Below, piece after piece: positions 7,927-16,321 of a DNA stretch of 64,000 nucleotides (the first letter of the stretch is position 1; each line of letters opens with the position of its first letter). The stretch lies in the NCBI RefSeq assembly GCF_011601275.1, contig NZ_JAAOLY010000001.1, forward strand, positions 248,001-312,000, written 5' to 3'. The DNA is from Janthinobacterium lividum (GTDB taxonomy: Bacteria; Pseudomonadota; Gammaproteobacteria; Burkholderiales; Burkholderiaceae_D). Position numbers and translations under genes: made by a program. The notes beneath the pieces were generated by a model. It did not search any database. It had not been told where the DNA came from and saw only the letters and a program-made list of their open reading frames with translations.

Positions 7927-8868
7927 ATGGAACTGCGCCAATTACGCTACTTTGTTGCCATCGTCGACCACGGCTCGCTGTCGCGCGCGGCCCTGATCCT
8001 GCACGTGGCGCAGCCGGCCCTGACGCAGCAGCTGCGCCAGCTGGAAGAGGAGCTGGGCGTGCAGCTGCTGCACCGCTCGGCCCAGGGCGTGCTCAGCACG
8101 GACGCGGGCAAGGTGTTTTACGAACATGCGCAGGCGATCCTGAAACAGGTGGCCGACGCCCGCTCTGCCGTCACGCAAAGCGCCACGCGGCCGTCCGGCA
8201 ATGTCACCCTGGGCTTGCCACATAGTATCTCCGGCGCGCTGGCCCTGCCCCTGCTGCTGGCCGCGCGCGAACGCTACCCCGAAATCACCTTGCAACTGAC
8301 GGAAGAAATCACGGGCAACCTCAATGAACAGCTCAAATCGGGCCGCATCAACCTGGCCGTGCTGTTCGACGATGGCCAGCTGACCCCGTTTACCTGCAGC
8401 CCTCTGGTGGAAGAAGAGATGCGGTTTATCTGCCGCAGCGATTCGCCGTTCGCGCCCCCGGGCTCGGCGCTGTCGTTCCCGCAGGCATTGAGCGCCACCC
8501 TGATCCTGCCGGGTCTGCAGCATGGCGTGCGCCCGCGCATCGACAGCCGCGCCCGCGAACTGGGCCTGGAGACGGCGAACGTGATCGAAATCAATTCGAT
8601 CGCCATCCTGAAATCGGCCATCCTGGCCGGCATGGGCGCCACCATCCTGCCCGCAGCACCTCTGCTGGCCGAACTCGACAGCGGCACCATGCGCAGCTAC
8701 GCCATCCACAGCCCCGTCCTGTCGCGCACGGTAGCCCTGTGCGCCTCGAAAAACATTCCCCTGACGAACGCAGGCAACGCCGTGAAAAATCTGGTGCTGC
8801 AAGTGGCCGCCGAGCTGTGCGGCAGCGGGCGCTGGGTGGGCGCGAACGTGCTCTCGCCCATGACATAA
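7927..8868 (+). CDS. LysR-family regulator, Nac-like
   Basis: A 313-residue regulator. The N-terminal winged helix (residues 1-60, MELRQLRYFVAIVDHGSLSRAA with the HVAQPALTQQLRQLEE recognition region) is standard LysR, and the effector domain follows from about 90. The beginning and the LPHSISGALALPLL region resemble the nitrogen-assimilation-control (Nac) subgroup. The ATG at 7927 matches the family start. It lies upstream of, and points toward, the indolepyruvate oxidoreductase gene, with 194 bp between them. Its target is not known; the neighbour is the obvious candidate. Confidence 0.88.
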   Translation: MELRQLRYFVAIVDHGSLSRAALILHVAQPALTQQLRQLEEELGVQLLHRSAQGVLSTDAGKVFYEHAQAILKQVADARSAVTQSATRPSGNVTLGLPHSISGALALPLLLAARERYPEITLQLTEEITGNLNEQLKSGRINLAVLFDDGQLTPFTCSPLVEEEMRFICRSDSPFAPPGSALSFPQALSATLILPGLQHGVRPRIDSRARELGLETANVIEINSIAILKSAILAGMGATILPAAPLLAELDSGTMRSYAIHSPVLSRTVALCASKNIPLTNAGNAVKNLVLQVAAELCGSGRWVGANVLSPMT

Positions 8869-8937
8869 GTATTTCTTATACCCCCATCGGCAAACCATAT
8901 TTGCCCCTCTCCCCCGCTCGTTCTACACTGACCACAT

Positions 8938-8963
8938 TAACTATTTTAAATTTAAAATAGTTA
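8938..8963. promoter_or_regulatory. perfect 26-bp AT-rich palindrome
   Basis: Two 13-base arms, TAACTATTTTAAA and its exact complement, meet with no spacer. The site lies 70 bp after the LysR gene and 99 bp before the ATG of the indolepyruvate oxidoreductase gene. There is no T-tract after it, so it is not a terminator; a dimeric regulator site is the best reading. The binding protein is unknown. Confidence 0.6.
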
Positions 8964-9062
8964 TGTGCCGCCCACACGCGGCCATCCCGTCTGCACAGCG
9001 CGCGCCTTACCGGGCGCGCTCCTTGTACAGCCGTCATCTGAAACACCCTTTTGGAGACAGCC

Positions 9063-12000
9063 ATGTCCGTGACCACGGAAAACGGCTCCGCAGCGTTCGC
9101 TAGAAACGCCGGTGCCGCGCCATCTACCCCTCTTGAGCCTTCCCGTTTGACCACCGTCAGCCTCGACGACAAATACACGGCCACTTCCGGCGCCATCTTC
9201 CTTTCCGGCATCCAGGCCCTCGTGCGCCTGCCCATGATGCAGCGCCTGCGCGACCAAGCTGCCGGACTGAACACGGCCGGCTTCATCTCCGGCTACCGCG
9301 GTTCGCCCCTGGGCGGCCTCGATGAAAACCTGTGGAAAGCCAAGAAACAACTGGAAGCGCACCACGTGCAGTTCGTGCCCGGCGTCAACGAAGACTTGGC
9401 CGCCACGGCCGTCTGGGGTTCGCAGCAAGTCGACCTGATCGGCCCGGCCAAGTACGACGGCGTGTTCGCCATGTGGTACGGCAAGGGCCCTGGCGTGGAC
9501 CGCTGCGGCGATGTCTTCAAGCACATGAATCATGCGGGCACAGCGAAACTGGGCGGCGTGCTGCTGGTGGCCGGCGACGACCATGGCGCCTATTCGTCGA
9601 CCCTGCCGCACCAGTCCGACCACCTGTTTTCCGCCTCGATGATCCCCGTCCTGTATCCATGCAATGTGCAGGAATACCTGGACCTGGGCATCCACGGCTG
9701 GGCCATGTCGCGCTTTTCCGGCTGCACGGTGGCCTTCAAGGCGCTGGCCGACACGGTCGAATCGTCGGCCTCCATCGATGCCGATCCATTCCGCGTGGAA
9801 GTAAAAATTCCGCAGGATTTCCACATGCCCGAAGGCGGCCTGAACGCTCGCCTGTCGAGCATCCCGCTGGGCCAGCAGGCGCGCAATCAGGAAGCGCTGA
9901 TGCAGGATTACAAGATCTATGCGGCCCTCGCTTACGCGCGCGAAAACAAGCTCAACCACACCACCATCGACAGCCCGAACGCCAAGCTGGGCATCATCGC
10001 TTCCGGCAAGTCCTATCTGGACGTCCTGGAAGCGCTGGAAGAGCTGGGCATCGACGAACAGATGGCGGCCGATGTCGGCATGCGGCTGTTCAAGGTGGCC
10101 ATGCCGTGGCCGCTGGAACCGGACAGCGTGCGCGAATTCGCGCAAGGCCTCGATGAAATTCTCGTTGTCGAAGAGAAGCGCCAGATCGTCGAATACCAGC
10201 TCAAGGAACAGCTGTACAACTGGCGCGACGACGTACGTCCACGCGTCATCGGCAAGTTCGACGAAAAGGGCGAATGGGTGGCGCCGCGCGGCGAATGGCT
10301 GCTCACCTCGAAGGCGGATTTTTCCGTCTCGCAAGTGGCCAGAGTCATCGCCAGCCGCATCGCGCGTCTGATTTCCGATCCCGTCACGTGCGACCTGATC
10401 AAGGCGCGCCTGAGCTTCCTCGACGCCAAGGATGCGGTATTAAAGAAAGCCGTGAACACGCCGTTCCGCCCCGCGTTTTACTGCTCCGGCTGCCCGCACA
10501 ACACCTCGACCAAGGTACCCGACGGCAGCCTGGCGCTGGCCGGCATCGGCTGCCACGTGATGGCCACGTCGATCTATCCGGAAATGAACAAGCTGACCAC
10601 GCACATGGGTGGCGAAGGCGCGCCGTGGATCGGGCAAGCCGCGTTTTCGGAACTGCCGCACGTGTTCCAGAACTTGGGCGACGGCACGTATTTCCACTCG
10701 GGCTATTTGGCCATCCGCGCCGCGCAGGCGGCCAAGGTCAACATCACCTACAAGATTCTGTACAACGACGCCGTCGCCATGACGGGCGGCCAGCCCGTGG
10801 ACGGCCTGATCACCGTGCCCATGATGGCGCAGCAGGTGGCGGCCGAAGGCATCGCCCGCATCGCCCTCGTCACGGAAGATCTGTCGCGCTATGCAGACCG
10901 CAGCAACCTGCCTGCCCACCTGACCTTGCACGACCGCAAGGACATGGATGCCGTGCAGCGCGAATTGCGCGAAGTAGCCGGCGTATCCGTGCTGATCTAC
11001 GACCAGACCTGCGCGGCGGAAAAGCGCCGGCGCCGCAAGAAAGGCGAGTATCCGGACGTGGCCAAGCGCATGGTCATCAACGACGCCGTCTGCGAAGGCT
11101 GCGGCGACTGCGGCGTGCAGTCGAACTGCGTGTCGATCTTGCCGAAGGAAACGGAATTTGGCCGCAAGCGCACCATCGACCAATCCTCGTGCAACAAGGA
11201 TTACTCGTGCGCCAAGGGTTTCTGCCCCAGCTTCGTCACCGTCGAAGGCGGCAGCCTGAAAAAGACCAAGACGGGCGCGGGTAAAACGGGCGAGACGGAC
11301 AATTTCGGCCCGTTGCCAGAACCTGTATTGCCCGCTTGCGACGCGCCATACAACATCCTCATCAACGGCATCGGCGGCACCGGTGTCATCACCGTGGGTG
11401 CACTGATGGGCATGGCGGCGCACCTGGAAGGCAAGGGCGCGTCCGTGCTGGACATGACGGGCATGTCGCAAAAGAACGGTTCCGTCACCTCGCACGTGAA
11501 AATTGCAAAATCTCCCGCGCACATCCGCGCCCAGCGCATCGCCACGGGTGAAGCGGACCTGATTCTGGGCTGCGACATGCTGACGGCCGGCGCGCAGGAT
11601 GCCGTGTCGAAAATGCGTCCGGGCCGCAGCCTGGCCGTCGTCAACCTGCACGAGCAGCCGCCGGGCACGTTTGCGCAAAATGCGGACTGGCAATATCCGA
11701 CGGCGGAAGTGCGCCAACTGATCGAGGAATCCGTCGGTGGCGCGGACGCGGCCGACTTTATCGACGCGACAAAACTGGCCACCGCGCTGATGGGCGACTC
11801 GATCGCCGCCAACCTGTTCATGCTCGGCTACGCCTGGCAAAAGGGCCGCATCCCCCTGACGGAAGCGGCCTTGCTGCGCGCCATTGAATTGAATGGCGTG
11901 GGCATCGAGTCGAACAAGAAAAGTTTCCTGTGGGGTCGCCGCGCCGCCGTCGACGTGCGCAAGGTGACGCAAATCGCCACGCCGTCGCAAGCCATCATCG

Positions 12001-12659
12001 TGCAAATGCCGCAAAGCCTCGACAGCGTCATCAAGAAGCGCGTGGAGTTCCTCACCGCCTACCAGAACGCTGCGTATGCGGATGGTTATGCCACGCTGGT
12101 GAAACAGGTGCGCGACCGCGAAAACACCTTGGGGCTGGGCCAGAAACTGTCGACGGCTGTCGCCAAGAGCTATTTCAAATTGCTGGCCTACAAGGATGAG
12201 TACGAAGTGGCGCGCCTGTACACGGATGGCCGTTTCGTGGAGCAATTGCAGCAGCAATTCGAAGGGAATTTCTCCGTGAAATTCAACCTGGCGCCACCGC
12301 TGTTCGCCAAGAAAGATGCCAAGGGCCACCTCGTGAAAGCGGAATTAGGTTCCTGGATGTGGCGCGCCTTCAAGCTGCTGGCCAAAGCCAAAGGACTGCG
12401 GGGCGGCACCTTCGACCTTTTCGGTTATACGGCCGAGCGCAAGATGGAACGCGCCCTGATCGTCGAATACCGCGAACTGCTGGCCGGCTTGCTGGTCAAC
12501 CTGACGGCGGACAACCTGGCCACCTGCGTGGAACTGGCATCGCTGCCGGAAAAAATCCGCGGCTTCGGCCACGTCAAGGAAGCGGCTGTCGATACTTACC
12601 GCAAGGACAAGGCGAGATTGCTGGCGAAGCTGGCGGATGGCAGCAAGCACGCGGCATAA
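9063..12659 (+). CDS. indolepyruvate ferredoxin oxidoreductase, fused alpha-gamma type
   Basis: A 1198-residue enzyme that oxidatively decarboxylates aryl (or branched-chain) 2-oxo acids to acyl-CoA with ferredoxin as acceptor, using thiamine diphosphate. The N-terminal part (about 40-480) is the pyrimidine-binding domain (GYRGSPLGGLDE; GDDHGAYSSTLPHQ). The thiamine-binding part follows with FYCSGCPHNTSTK, GIGCHVM and GGEGAPWIGQA. A Cys-rich segment around 675-730 (CEGCGDCGVQSNC and SCNKDYSCAKGFCP) is in the place of the ferredoxin domain. The C-terminal gamma-like domain (about 760-960) has INGIGGTGVITVG. It is a single-gene fusion of iorA and iorB as in many proteobacteria. Start 9063 has GGAG 6 nt upstream; a strong terminator follows the stop. 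Confidence 0.93.
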   Translation: MSVTTENGSAAFARNAGAAPSTPLEPSRLTTVSLDDKYTATSGAIFLSGIQALVRLPMMQRLRDQAAGLNTAGFISGYRGSPLGGLDENLWKAKKQLEAHHVQFVPGVNEDLAATAVWGSQQVDLIGPAKYDGVFAMWYGKGPGVDRCGDVFKHMNHAGTAKLGGVLLVAGDDHGAYSSTLPHQSDHLFSASMIPVLYPCNVQEYLDLGIHGWAMSRFSGCTVAFKALADTVESSASIDADPFRVEVKIPQDFHMPEGGLNARLSSIPLGQQARNQEALMQDYKIYAALAYARENKLNHTTIDSPNAKLGIIASGKSYLDVLEALEELGIDEQMAADVGMRLFKVAMPWPLEPDSVREFAQGLDEILVVEEKRQIVEYQLKEQLYNWRDDVRPRVIGKFDEKGEWVAPRGEWLLTSKADFSVSQVARVIASRIARLISDPVTCDLIKARLSFLDAKDAVLKKAVNTPFRPAFYCSGCPHNTSTKVPDGSLALAGIGCHVMATSIYPEMNKLTTHMGGEGAPWIGQAAFSELPHVFQNLGDGTYFHSGYLAIRAAQAAKVNITYKILYNDAVAMTGGQPVDGLITVPMMAQQVAAEGIARIALVTEDLSRYADRSNLPAHLTLHDRKDMDAVQRELREVAGVSVLIYDQTCAAEKRRRRKKGEYPDVAKRMVINDAVCEGCGDCGVQSNCVSILPKETEFGRKRTIDQSSCNKDYSCAKGFCPSFVTVEGGSLKKTKTGAGKTGETDNFGPLPEPVLPACDAPYNILINGIGGTGVITVGALMGMAAHLEGKGASVLDMTGMSQKNGSVTSHVKIAKSPAHIRAQRIATGEADLILGCDMLTAGAQDAVSKMRPGRSLAVVNLHEQPPGTFAQNADWQYPTAEVRQLIEESVGGADAADFIDATKLATALMGDSIAANLFMLGYAWQKGRIPLTEAALLRAIELNGVGIESNKKSFLWGRRAAVDVRKVTQIATPSQAIIVQMPQSLDSVIKKRVEFLTAYQNAAYADGYATLVKQVRDRENTLGLGQKLSTAVAKSYFKLLAYKDEYEVARLYTDGRFVEQLQQQFEGNFSVKFNLAPPLFAKKDAKGHLVKAELGSWMWRAFKLLAKAKGLRGGTFDLFGYTAERKMERALIVEYRELLAGLLVNLTADNLATCVELASLPEKIRGFGHVKEAAVDTYRKDKARLLAKLADGSKHAA

Positions 12660-12664
12660 AAGAC

Positions 12665-12694
12665 AACGCAGAGCCTTGGCTCTGCGTTTTTTTT
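12665..12694 (+). terminator. Rho-independent terminator after the indolepyruvate oxidoreductase gene
   Basis: An 11-bp stem (AACGCAGAGCC and its complement) with a 2-nt loop is followed by a run of eight T residues. It starts 6 nt after the stop codon and ends one base before the end of the convergent lacI gene. T-rich sequence is present only on the plus-strand side, so it acts for the oxidoreductase gene. Confidence 0.93.
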
Positions 12695-12695
12695 G

Positions 12696-13706
12696 TCAAT
12701 CCGGGCAACGTCCCACGGTGGCCCCCGGCAACAACACCGGTTGCCAGATTTCCTGCAGCCGCTCCGGCGGCGTGCCGGCCAGCAAGGATTGCAGCATTTC
12801 AACCATCTTGGCGCCGGCGCGGCGCAGGTCGGGCTGGTCGATGGTGGTGACATTGATGCCGATCAAGGTGTCTTCCACATTGCCCCAGACGATGACGGAG
12901 ATTTCCTTGCCGATCTCGATGCCAGCATCCATCAGCGCGCGCACCACGCCCACGCCGGACAGATGGTTGTCGACGATGACGGCCGTGGGACGGGGCGAAC
13001 AGGCCAGCAACTGCTGCATGGCCTGGTAGCCGCTGCGGCGATCAAAAGTATTGTCGAGCAGACAGGCGGGATCGACCGGCAAGCCCGCTTGCGCCATGCA
13101 GCGGATAAAGCTTTCCTTGCGCTCATAAGCAAAATGCAGATCCAGCGGTGCGCTCAGCAGTGCGATGCGCTGGTGGCCATGTGCCGCCAGGAAAGACACG
13201 GCCAGGTCGATACCCGTGTCGTTGTCGTAGTCGAAATAGGCGTACGGCGCGTCGATGCGCGTGCGGCCATTCGCGACAAAGGGAAAGCCCACTTTCGTCA
13301 GGTAGGCGATGCGCTCGTCGACCACCTTGGTGCGGCCCACCACCAGGCCATCGACCTGGCGTCCGCGCACCATGTTTTCATACGAAGGCTGTTCGTTCTG
13401 CGGCGACACGGGGGCGATGATCAAACTCATCTTCGACGCTTCGACGGCGTCGGACATGCCATTGACCACGGAAAGAAAGACGCTGTCGCCCAGGTCGCTG
13501 GGCAGCAGGGGATAGATCATGCCCAGCACATTCGTGCGGCCGACGGCCAGGCTGCGCGCGAGCGGGTTGGGCCGGTAGCCGACTTTCTTGGCGGCGGCCA
13601 GGACGATTTCACGGGTGCGGGAATTGACTTCCGGATAGCCGTTCAACGCCCTGCTGACTGTCGTTTTCGACATGCCGAGGGCAATCGCGAGGCTCTTGAG
13701 ATTCAT
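12696..13706 (-). CDS. LacI-family transcriptional regulator (orphan)
   Basis: A 336-residue repressor. The helix-turn-helix is at residues 1-25 (LKSLAIALGMSKTTVSRALNG), the hinge follows (RPNPLARSLAVGR), and the rest is a periplasmic-binding-protein-like effector domain (about 60-330). The ATG at 13706 puts the HTH at the N-terminus as usual. No sugar transport or catabolic gene lies beside it, so its regulon is elsewhere or lost. A candidate -10 box TATAAT is visible on the minus strand at 13752-13757. Confidence 0.9.
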   Translation of the reverse strand: MNLKSLAIALGMSKTTVSRALNGYPEVNSRTREIVLAAAKKVGYRPNPLARSLAVGRTNVLGMIYPLLPSDLGDSVFLSVVNGMSDAVEASKMSLIIAPVSPQNEQPSYENMVRGRQVDGLVVGRTKVVDERIAYLTKVGFPFVANGRTRIDAPYAYFDYDNDTGIDLAVSFLAAHGHQRIALLSAPLDLHFAYERKESFIRCMAQAGLPVDPACLLDNTFDRRSGYQAMQQLLACSPRPTAVIVDNHLSGVGVVRALMDAGIEIGKEISVIVWGNVEDTLIGINVTTIDQPDLRRAGAKMVEMLQSLLAGTPPERLQEIWQPVLLPGATVGRCPD

Positions 13707-14150
13707 GTTAACTACCTGTCTGTATGGCAAAAGAAACCAACTCTGACCGTCCATTATAGCCCAGAGCGCCAAACAGGCCGCGCATTAGCGGGCGCAGACA
13801 TGGTATAAAAACAACAATACATTGACTATCTAAAAAGCAACGTTTTAAATGTAGCCACATGTACCTTCTCTACGGCACGGCATGGTCGATGGCATAGAAA
13901 CAAGGCTTTGAGGCGACAGCATGTACTTACTTCGACAATCATTCCCTCCCCTTCGGCATGCCGCCTCAGCAACACGGAGGGCGCGCGGTAGCATTATCAA
14001 GAAAACATAATTGACTGGAAGTGTGCGAGAATTTGTCCTACTCTTGATTCAGGTAAAGGTTACCGTCGGGCATGTTGCGTCTGGTGCAGCACATCGCCCC
14101 GGGCCCTCTCCTTTCCTGTACGCCTGGACATACTTTCAAAGGTGAACAAT
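13707..14150. promoter_or_regulatory. 444-bp gap with a good plus-strand sigma70 promoter
   Basis: No convincing gene is visible. On the plus strand TTGACT (13822-13827), a 17-nt spacer and TTAAAT (13845-13850) form a near-consensus promoter, almost 300 nt before the next gene at 14151. The minus strand carries the lacI promoter region (TATAAT at 13752-13757). The long leader from 13857 to 14140 could be untranslated or could hold a small RNA; I see no hairpin with a T-tract ending it. Confidence 0.45.
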
Positions 14151-14483
14151 GTGGTCACGCTAACGTCCGTCAACAACTTGCAAGCCTCGCTGGCCACGGC
14201 GCAGCGCAGGGTTGAACAAGGCCAGAACCAGGTGCAGCGCGACAGCGAACAGCTGGCGCAAAGCCGCCAGCTGCTGGCGCGGGAACAGGAATCGCTGAGC
14301 CAGACGCAGCGCAGCAGCCAGCAAGCGCAGACCGACGCCCCGGCCGCTGTCAAGGTGCCGCAGCTGGACCAGGCGATCAAGGTGGCCGTGCCGCAGCAAG
14401 CCATCCCCGTCGCACCGAAAAGCACGCCCCAGCTGAACGGCTATGGCCAGACCCTGGGACGCCTGATCGACGTAATGGCGTAA
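14151..14483 (+). CDS. small Gln-rich coiled-coil protein of unknown function
   Basis: About 110 residues with a GTG start. Residues 5-65 are rich in Gln, Ala, Arg and Ser with a heptad-like pattern and should form a coiled coil; the C-terminal 40 residues are Pro/Val-rich and end in YGQTLGRLIDVMA. No signal peptide, Cys or catalytic motif. The GTG at 14151 is chosen because AAAGGTGA (14138-14145) lies 5 nt before it; a GTG at 14142 would overlap that site. It ends one base before the end of the convergent hydrolase gene. I do not recognise the family. Confidence 0.6.
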   Translation: MVTLTSVNNLQASLATAQRRVEQGQNQVQRDSEQLAQSRQLLAREQESLSQTQRSSQQAQTDAPAAVKVPQLDQAIKVAVPQQAIPVAPKSTPQLNGYGQTLGRLIDVMA

Positions 14484-14484
14484 A

Positions 14485-15582
14485 TTACCGCACCATCTCT
14501 TCTTCCAGCATCGCCAGCCACCATTTTTCGCCCTTCTTCGGCTGCGCCAGATCGACCGCCTCGCCCATCTGCGGCGTGGCCAGGTTCACGCCCTGCTTGG
14601 CCGCCAGCCCCGTGATGCGGTCAAACGGTTCATGCCACGCGTGCAGCCCCAGGTCAAACGTGCCGTTGTGCACGGGCATGAGCCACTTGCCGCGCAAGTC
14701 CAGGTGGGCTTGCAGGGTTTCTTCCGGCTGCATGTGCACGTCCGGCCACAGCTTGTCGTAGGCGCCCGTTTCGATCATGGTCATGTCGAAGGGGCCGTAT
14801 TTGTCGCCGATCTGCTTGAAGCCGTCGAAATAGCCGGAGTCGCCGCTGAAAAACACTCGTATCTGGGGCGCGTCGATGACCCACGACGCCCACAGGGTTT
14901 GATTGCCATCGAACAGGCCGCGCCCCGAGAAATGCTGCGATGGCGTGGCCACCAATTTCACGCCGGCAATCGTCGTGCCTTGCCACCAGTCGAACTGCCG
15001 CACCTTTTCCTTCGGCACGCCCCATTCGACGAGAGTATCGCCCACGCCCAGCGGCGCGACAAAGTGTTCCGTCTTGGCGGCCAGTTGCAGTATGGCGGCA
15101 TAGTCGAGGTGGTCGTAATGGTTGTGCGACAGGATGATGGCCTTGATCGGCGGCAAGTCAGCGATGCTGATGGGCGGCTGGTGGAAACGTTTCGGTCCCG
15201 CCCACTGCACCGGAGAGGCGCGCTCGGAAAACACGGGGTCGGTGAGGAAGAATTCATTATTCAGTTTCAGCAGCAGGGTCGAATGACCCAGGCGAAACAG
15301 GCTGTTGTCGGGCGCGGCCAGCAGCTGCGCCCGGGTCAAGGCTTGCACCGGCACGGTGGCGGCCGGCACTGTGCTATCCGGCTTGTCAAAGACGAATGTC
15401 CACAGCAGCTTGAGCGTCGCGGTCGTGCCCAGCTTGTACATTTCCACGGGATTACGGAACTTGCCTTCGTGGCGTTGGGGTGATTCAGCGGGCGCGGCAG
15501 GCGCGGCGCGCAGGGTGCAAGAACTCATGATGATCAGGACTCCCAGAAAGAAGAGACGACGTGCGGCTCGGTGCAAGTGCAT
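14485..15582 (-). CDS. metallo-beta-lactamase-fold hydrolase, lipoprotein (NAPE-PLD/UlaG-like)
   Basis: A 365-residue exported metal-dependent hydrolase. A lipoprotein signal ends at Cys22 (IMSSC). The metal site SHNHYDHLD (152-160) is intact, with TPSQHFSGRG, FFSGDSGYF and the late MPVHNGTFDL providing further ligands. The order of motifs fits the group with N-acyl-phosphatidylethanolamine phospholipase D and UlaG-like lactonases, so a lipid or lactone substrate is likely; the true substrate is unknown. It is divergent from a TetR regulator with a palindromic operator between them. Confidence 0.85.
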   Translation of the reverse strand: MHLHRAARRLFFLGVLIIMSSCTLRAAPAAPAESPQRHEGKFRNPVEMYKLGTTATLKLLWTFVFDKPDSTVPAATVPVQALTRAQLLAAPDNSLFRLGHSTLLLKLNNEFFLTDPVFSERASPVQWAGPKRFHQPPISIADLPPIKAIILSHNHYDHLDYAAILQLAAKTEHFVAPLGVGDTLVEWGVPKEKVRQFDWWQGTTIAGVKLVATPSQHFSGRGLFDGNQTLWASWVIDAPQIRVFFSGDSGYFDGFKQIGDKYGPFDMTMIETGAYDKLWPDVHMQPEETLQAHLDLRGKWLMPVHNGTFDLGLHAWHEPFDRITGLAAKQGVNLATPQMGEAVDLAQPKKGEKWWLAMLEEEMVR

Positions 15583-15619
15583 ATATGGCCCGGCAAGGAA
15601 TTAACAAGAATTAAATTAC

Positions 15620-15634
15620 ACTACACAGTGTAGT
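15620..15634. promoter_or_regulatory. TetR-type operator in the hydrolase/tetR divergent region
   Basis: A perfect inverted repeat ACTACAC-A-GTGTAGT (7-bp arms, 1-bp spacer) lies 38 nt upstream of the hydrolase start and 64 nt upstream of the tetR start. TetR proteins usually bind such sites between divergent genes, so joint control of both genes is inferred. Confidence 0.65.
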
Positions 15635-15697
15635 TCCTATTTCTGGCAAAGTAAACCAGGAGGTGTAAAATATTGTTTTCAAAGGAGATTTTCAGCC

Positions 15698-16321
15698 ATG
15701 GCCGTACCGCAACGCCTCACCGACCGCAAGCGCGTCGCCATCGTCGATGCCGCCATCGCCGAGTTCCGCGAGCACGGTTTCGATGCGACCAGCATGGACA
15801 GGATCGCCGCCACGGCCGCCGTTTCCAAGCGTACTGTGTACAACCATTTCCCCAGCAAGGACGAACTGTTCGCGGAAATCCTGCAACGCATGTGGGAAAG
15901 CAGCGTGGCCCAGCCGGCCGTGCCCTATGTTGCCGACCAGCCATTGCGGCCGCAGGTGCTGGCCCTGGTCGAGCAGAAAATGGTCTTGCTCTGCGACCCG
16001 GCATTCATCGACCTGGCGCGTGTGATCTTTGGCGAAACCATCCATTCGCCCGCGCGGGCGCAAGCCATGGTGGCGCGCCTGAATGAAAAGGAAACCGGCC
16101 TCAATATCTGGATCCGCGCCGCGCAGCAAGACGGACGCATCAAGACGGGCGAGACGCTGGAAGTGGGACACCTGTTGATGTCGCCATTAAAAACCTTTGC
16201 CTTCTGGCCGCAGATCACCATGGGTGAGCCTCTGCTGAGTCCGGCGCGCCAGCGCGAAGTGACGGAACTGGCCGTCGATATCTTCCTGTGCTACTACGGC
16301 GTGGCAAAACAGACGGCATAG
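15698..16321 (+). CDS. TetR/AcrR-family transcriptional regulator
   Basis: A 207-residue repressor. The N-terminal HTH (about residues 10-55) has the family pattern IVDAAIAEFREHGFDATSMD followed by RTVYNHFPSKDELF. The C-terminal ligand domain resembles the AefR-like (TetR_C_7) type. An AAAGGAG site precedes the ATG. It is divergent from the metallo-beta-lactamase-fold lipoprotein gene, with an operator between, and its last 28 bp overlap the convergent BNR-repeat gene. Confidence 0.9.
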   Translation: MAVPQRLTDRKRVAIVDAAIAEFREHGFDATSMDRIAATAAVSKRTVYNHFPSKDELFAEILQRMWESSVAQPAVPYVADQPLRPQVLALVEQKMVLLCDPAFIDLARVIFGETIHSPARAQAMVARLNEKETGLNIWIRAAQQDGRIKTGETLEVGHLLMSPLKTFAFWPQITMGEPLLSPARQREVTELAVDIFLCYYGVAKQTA

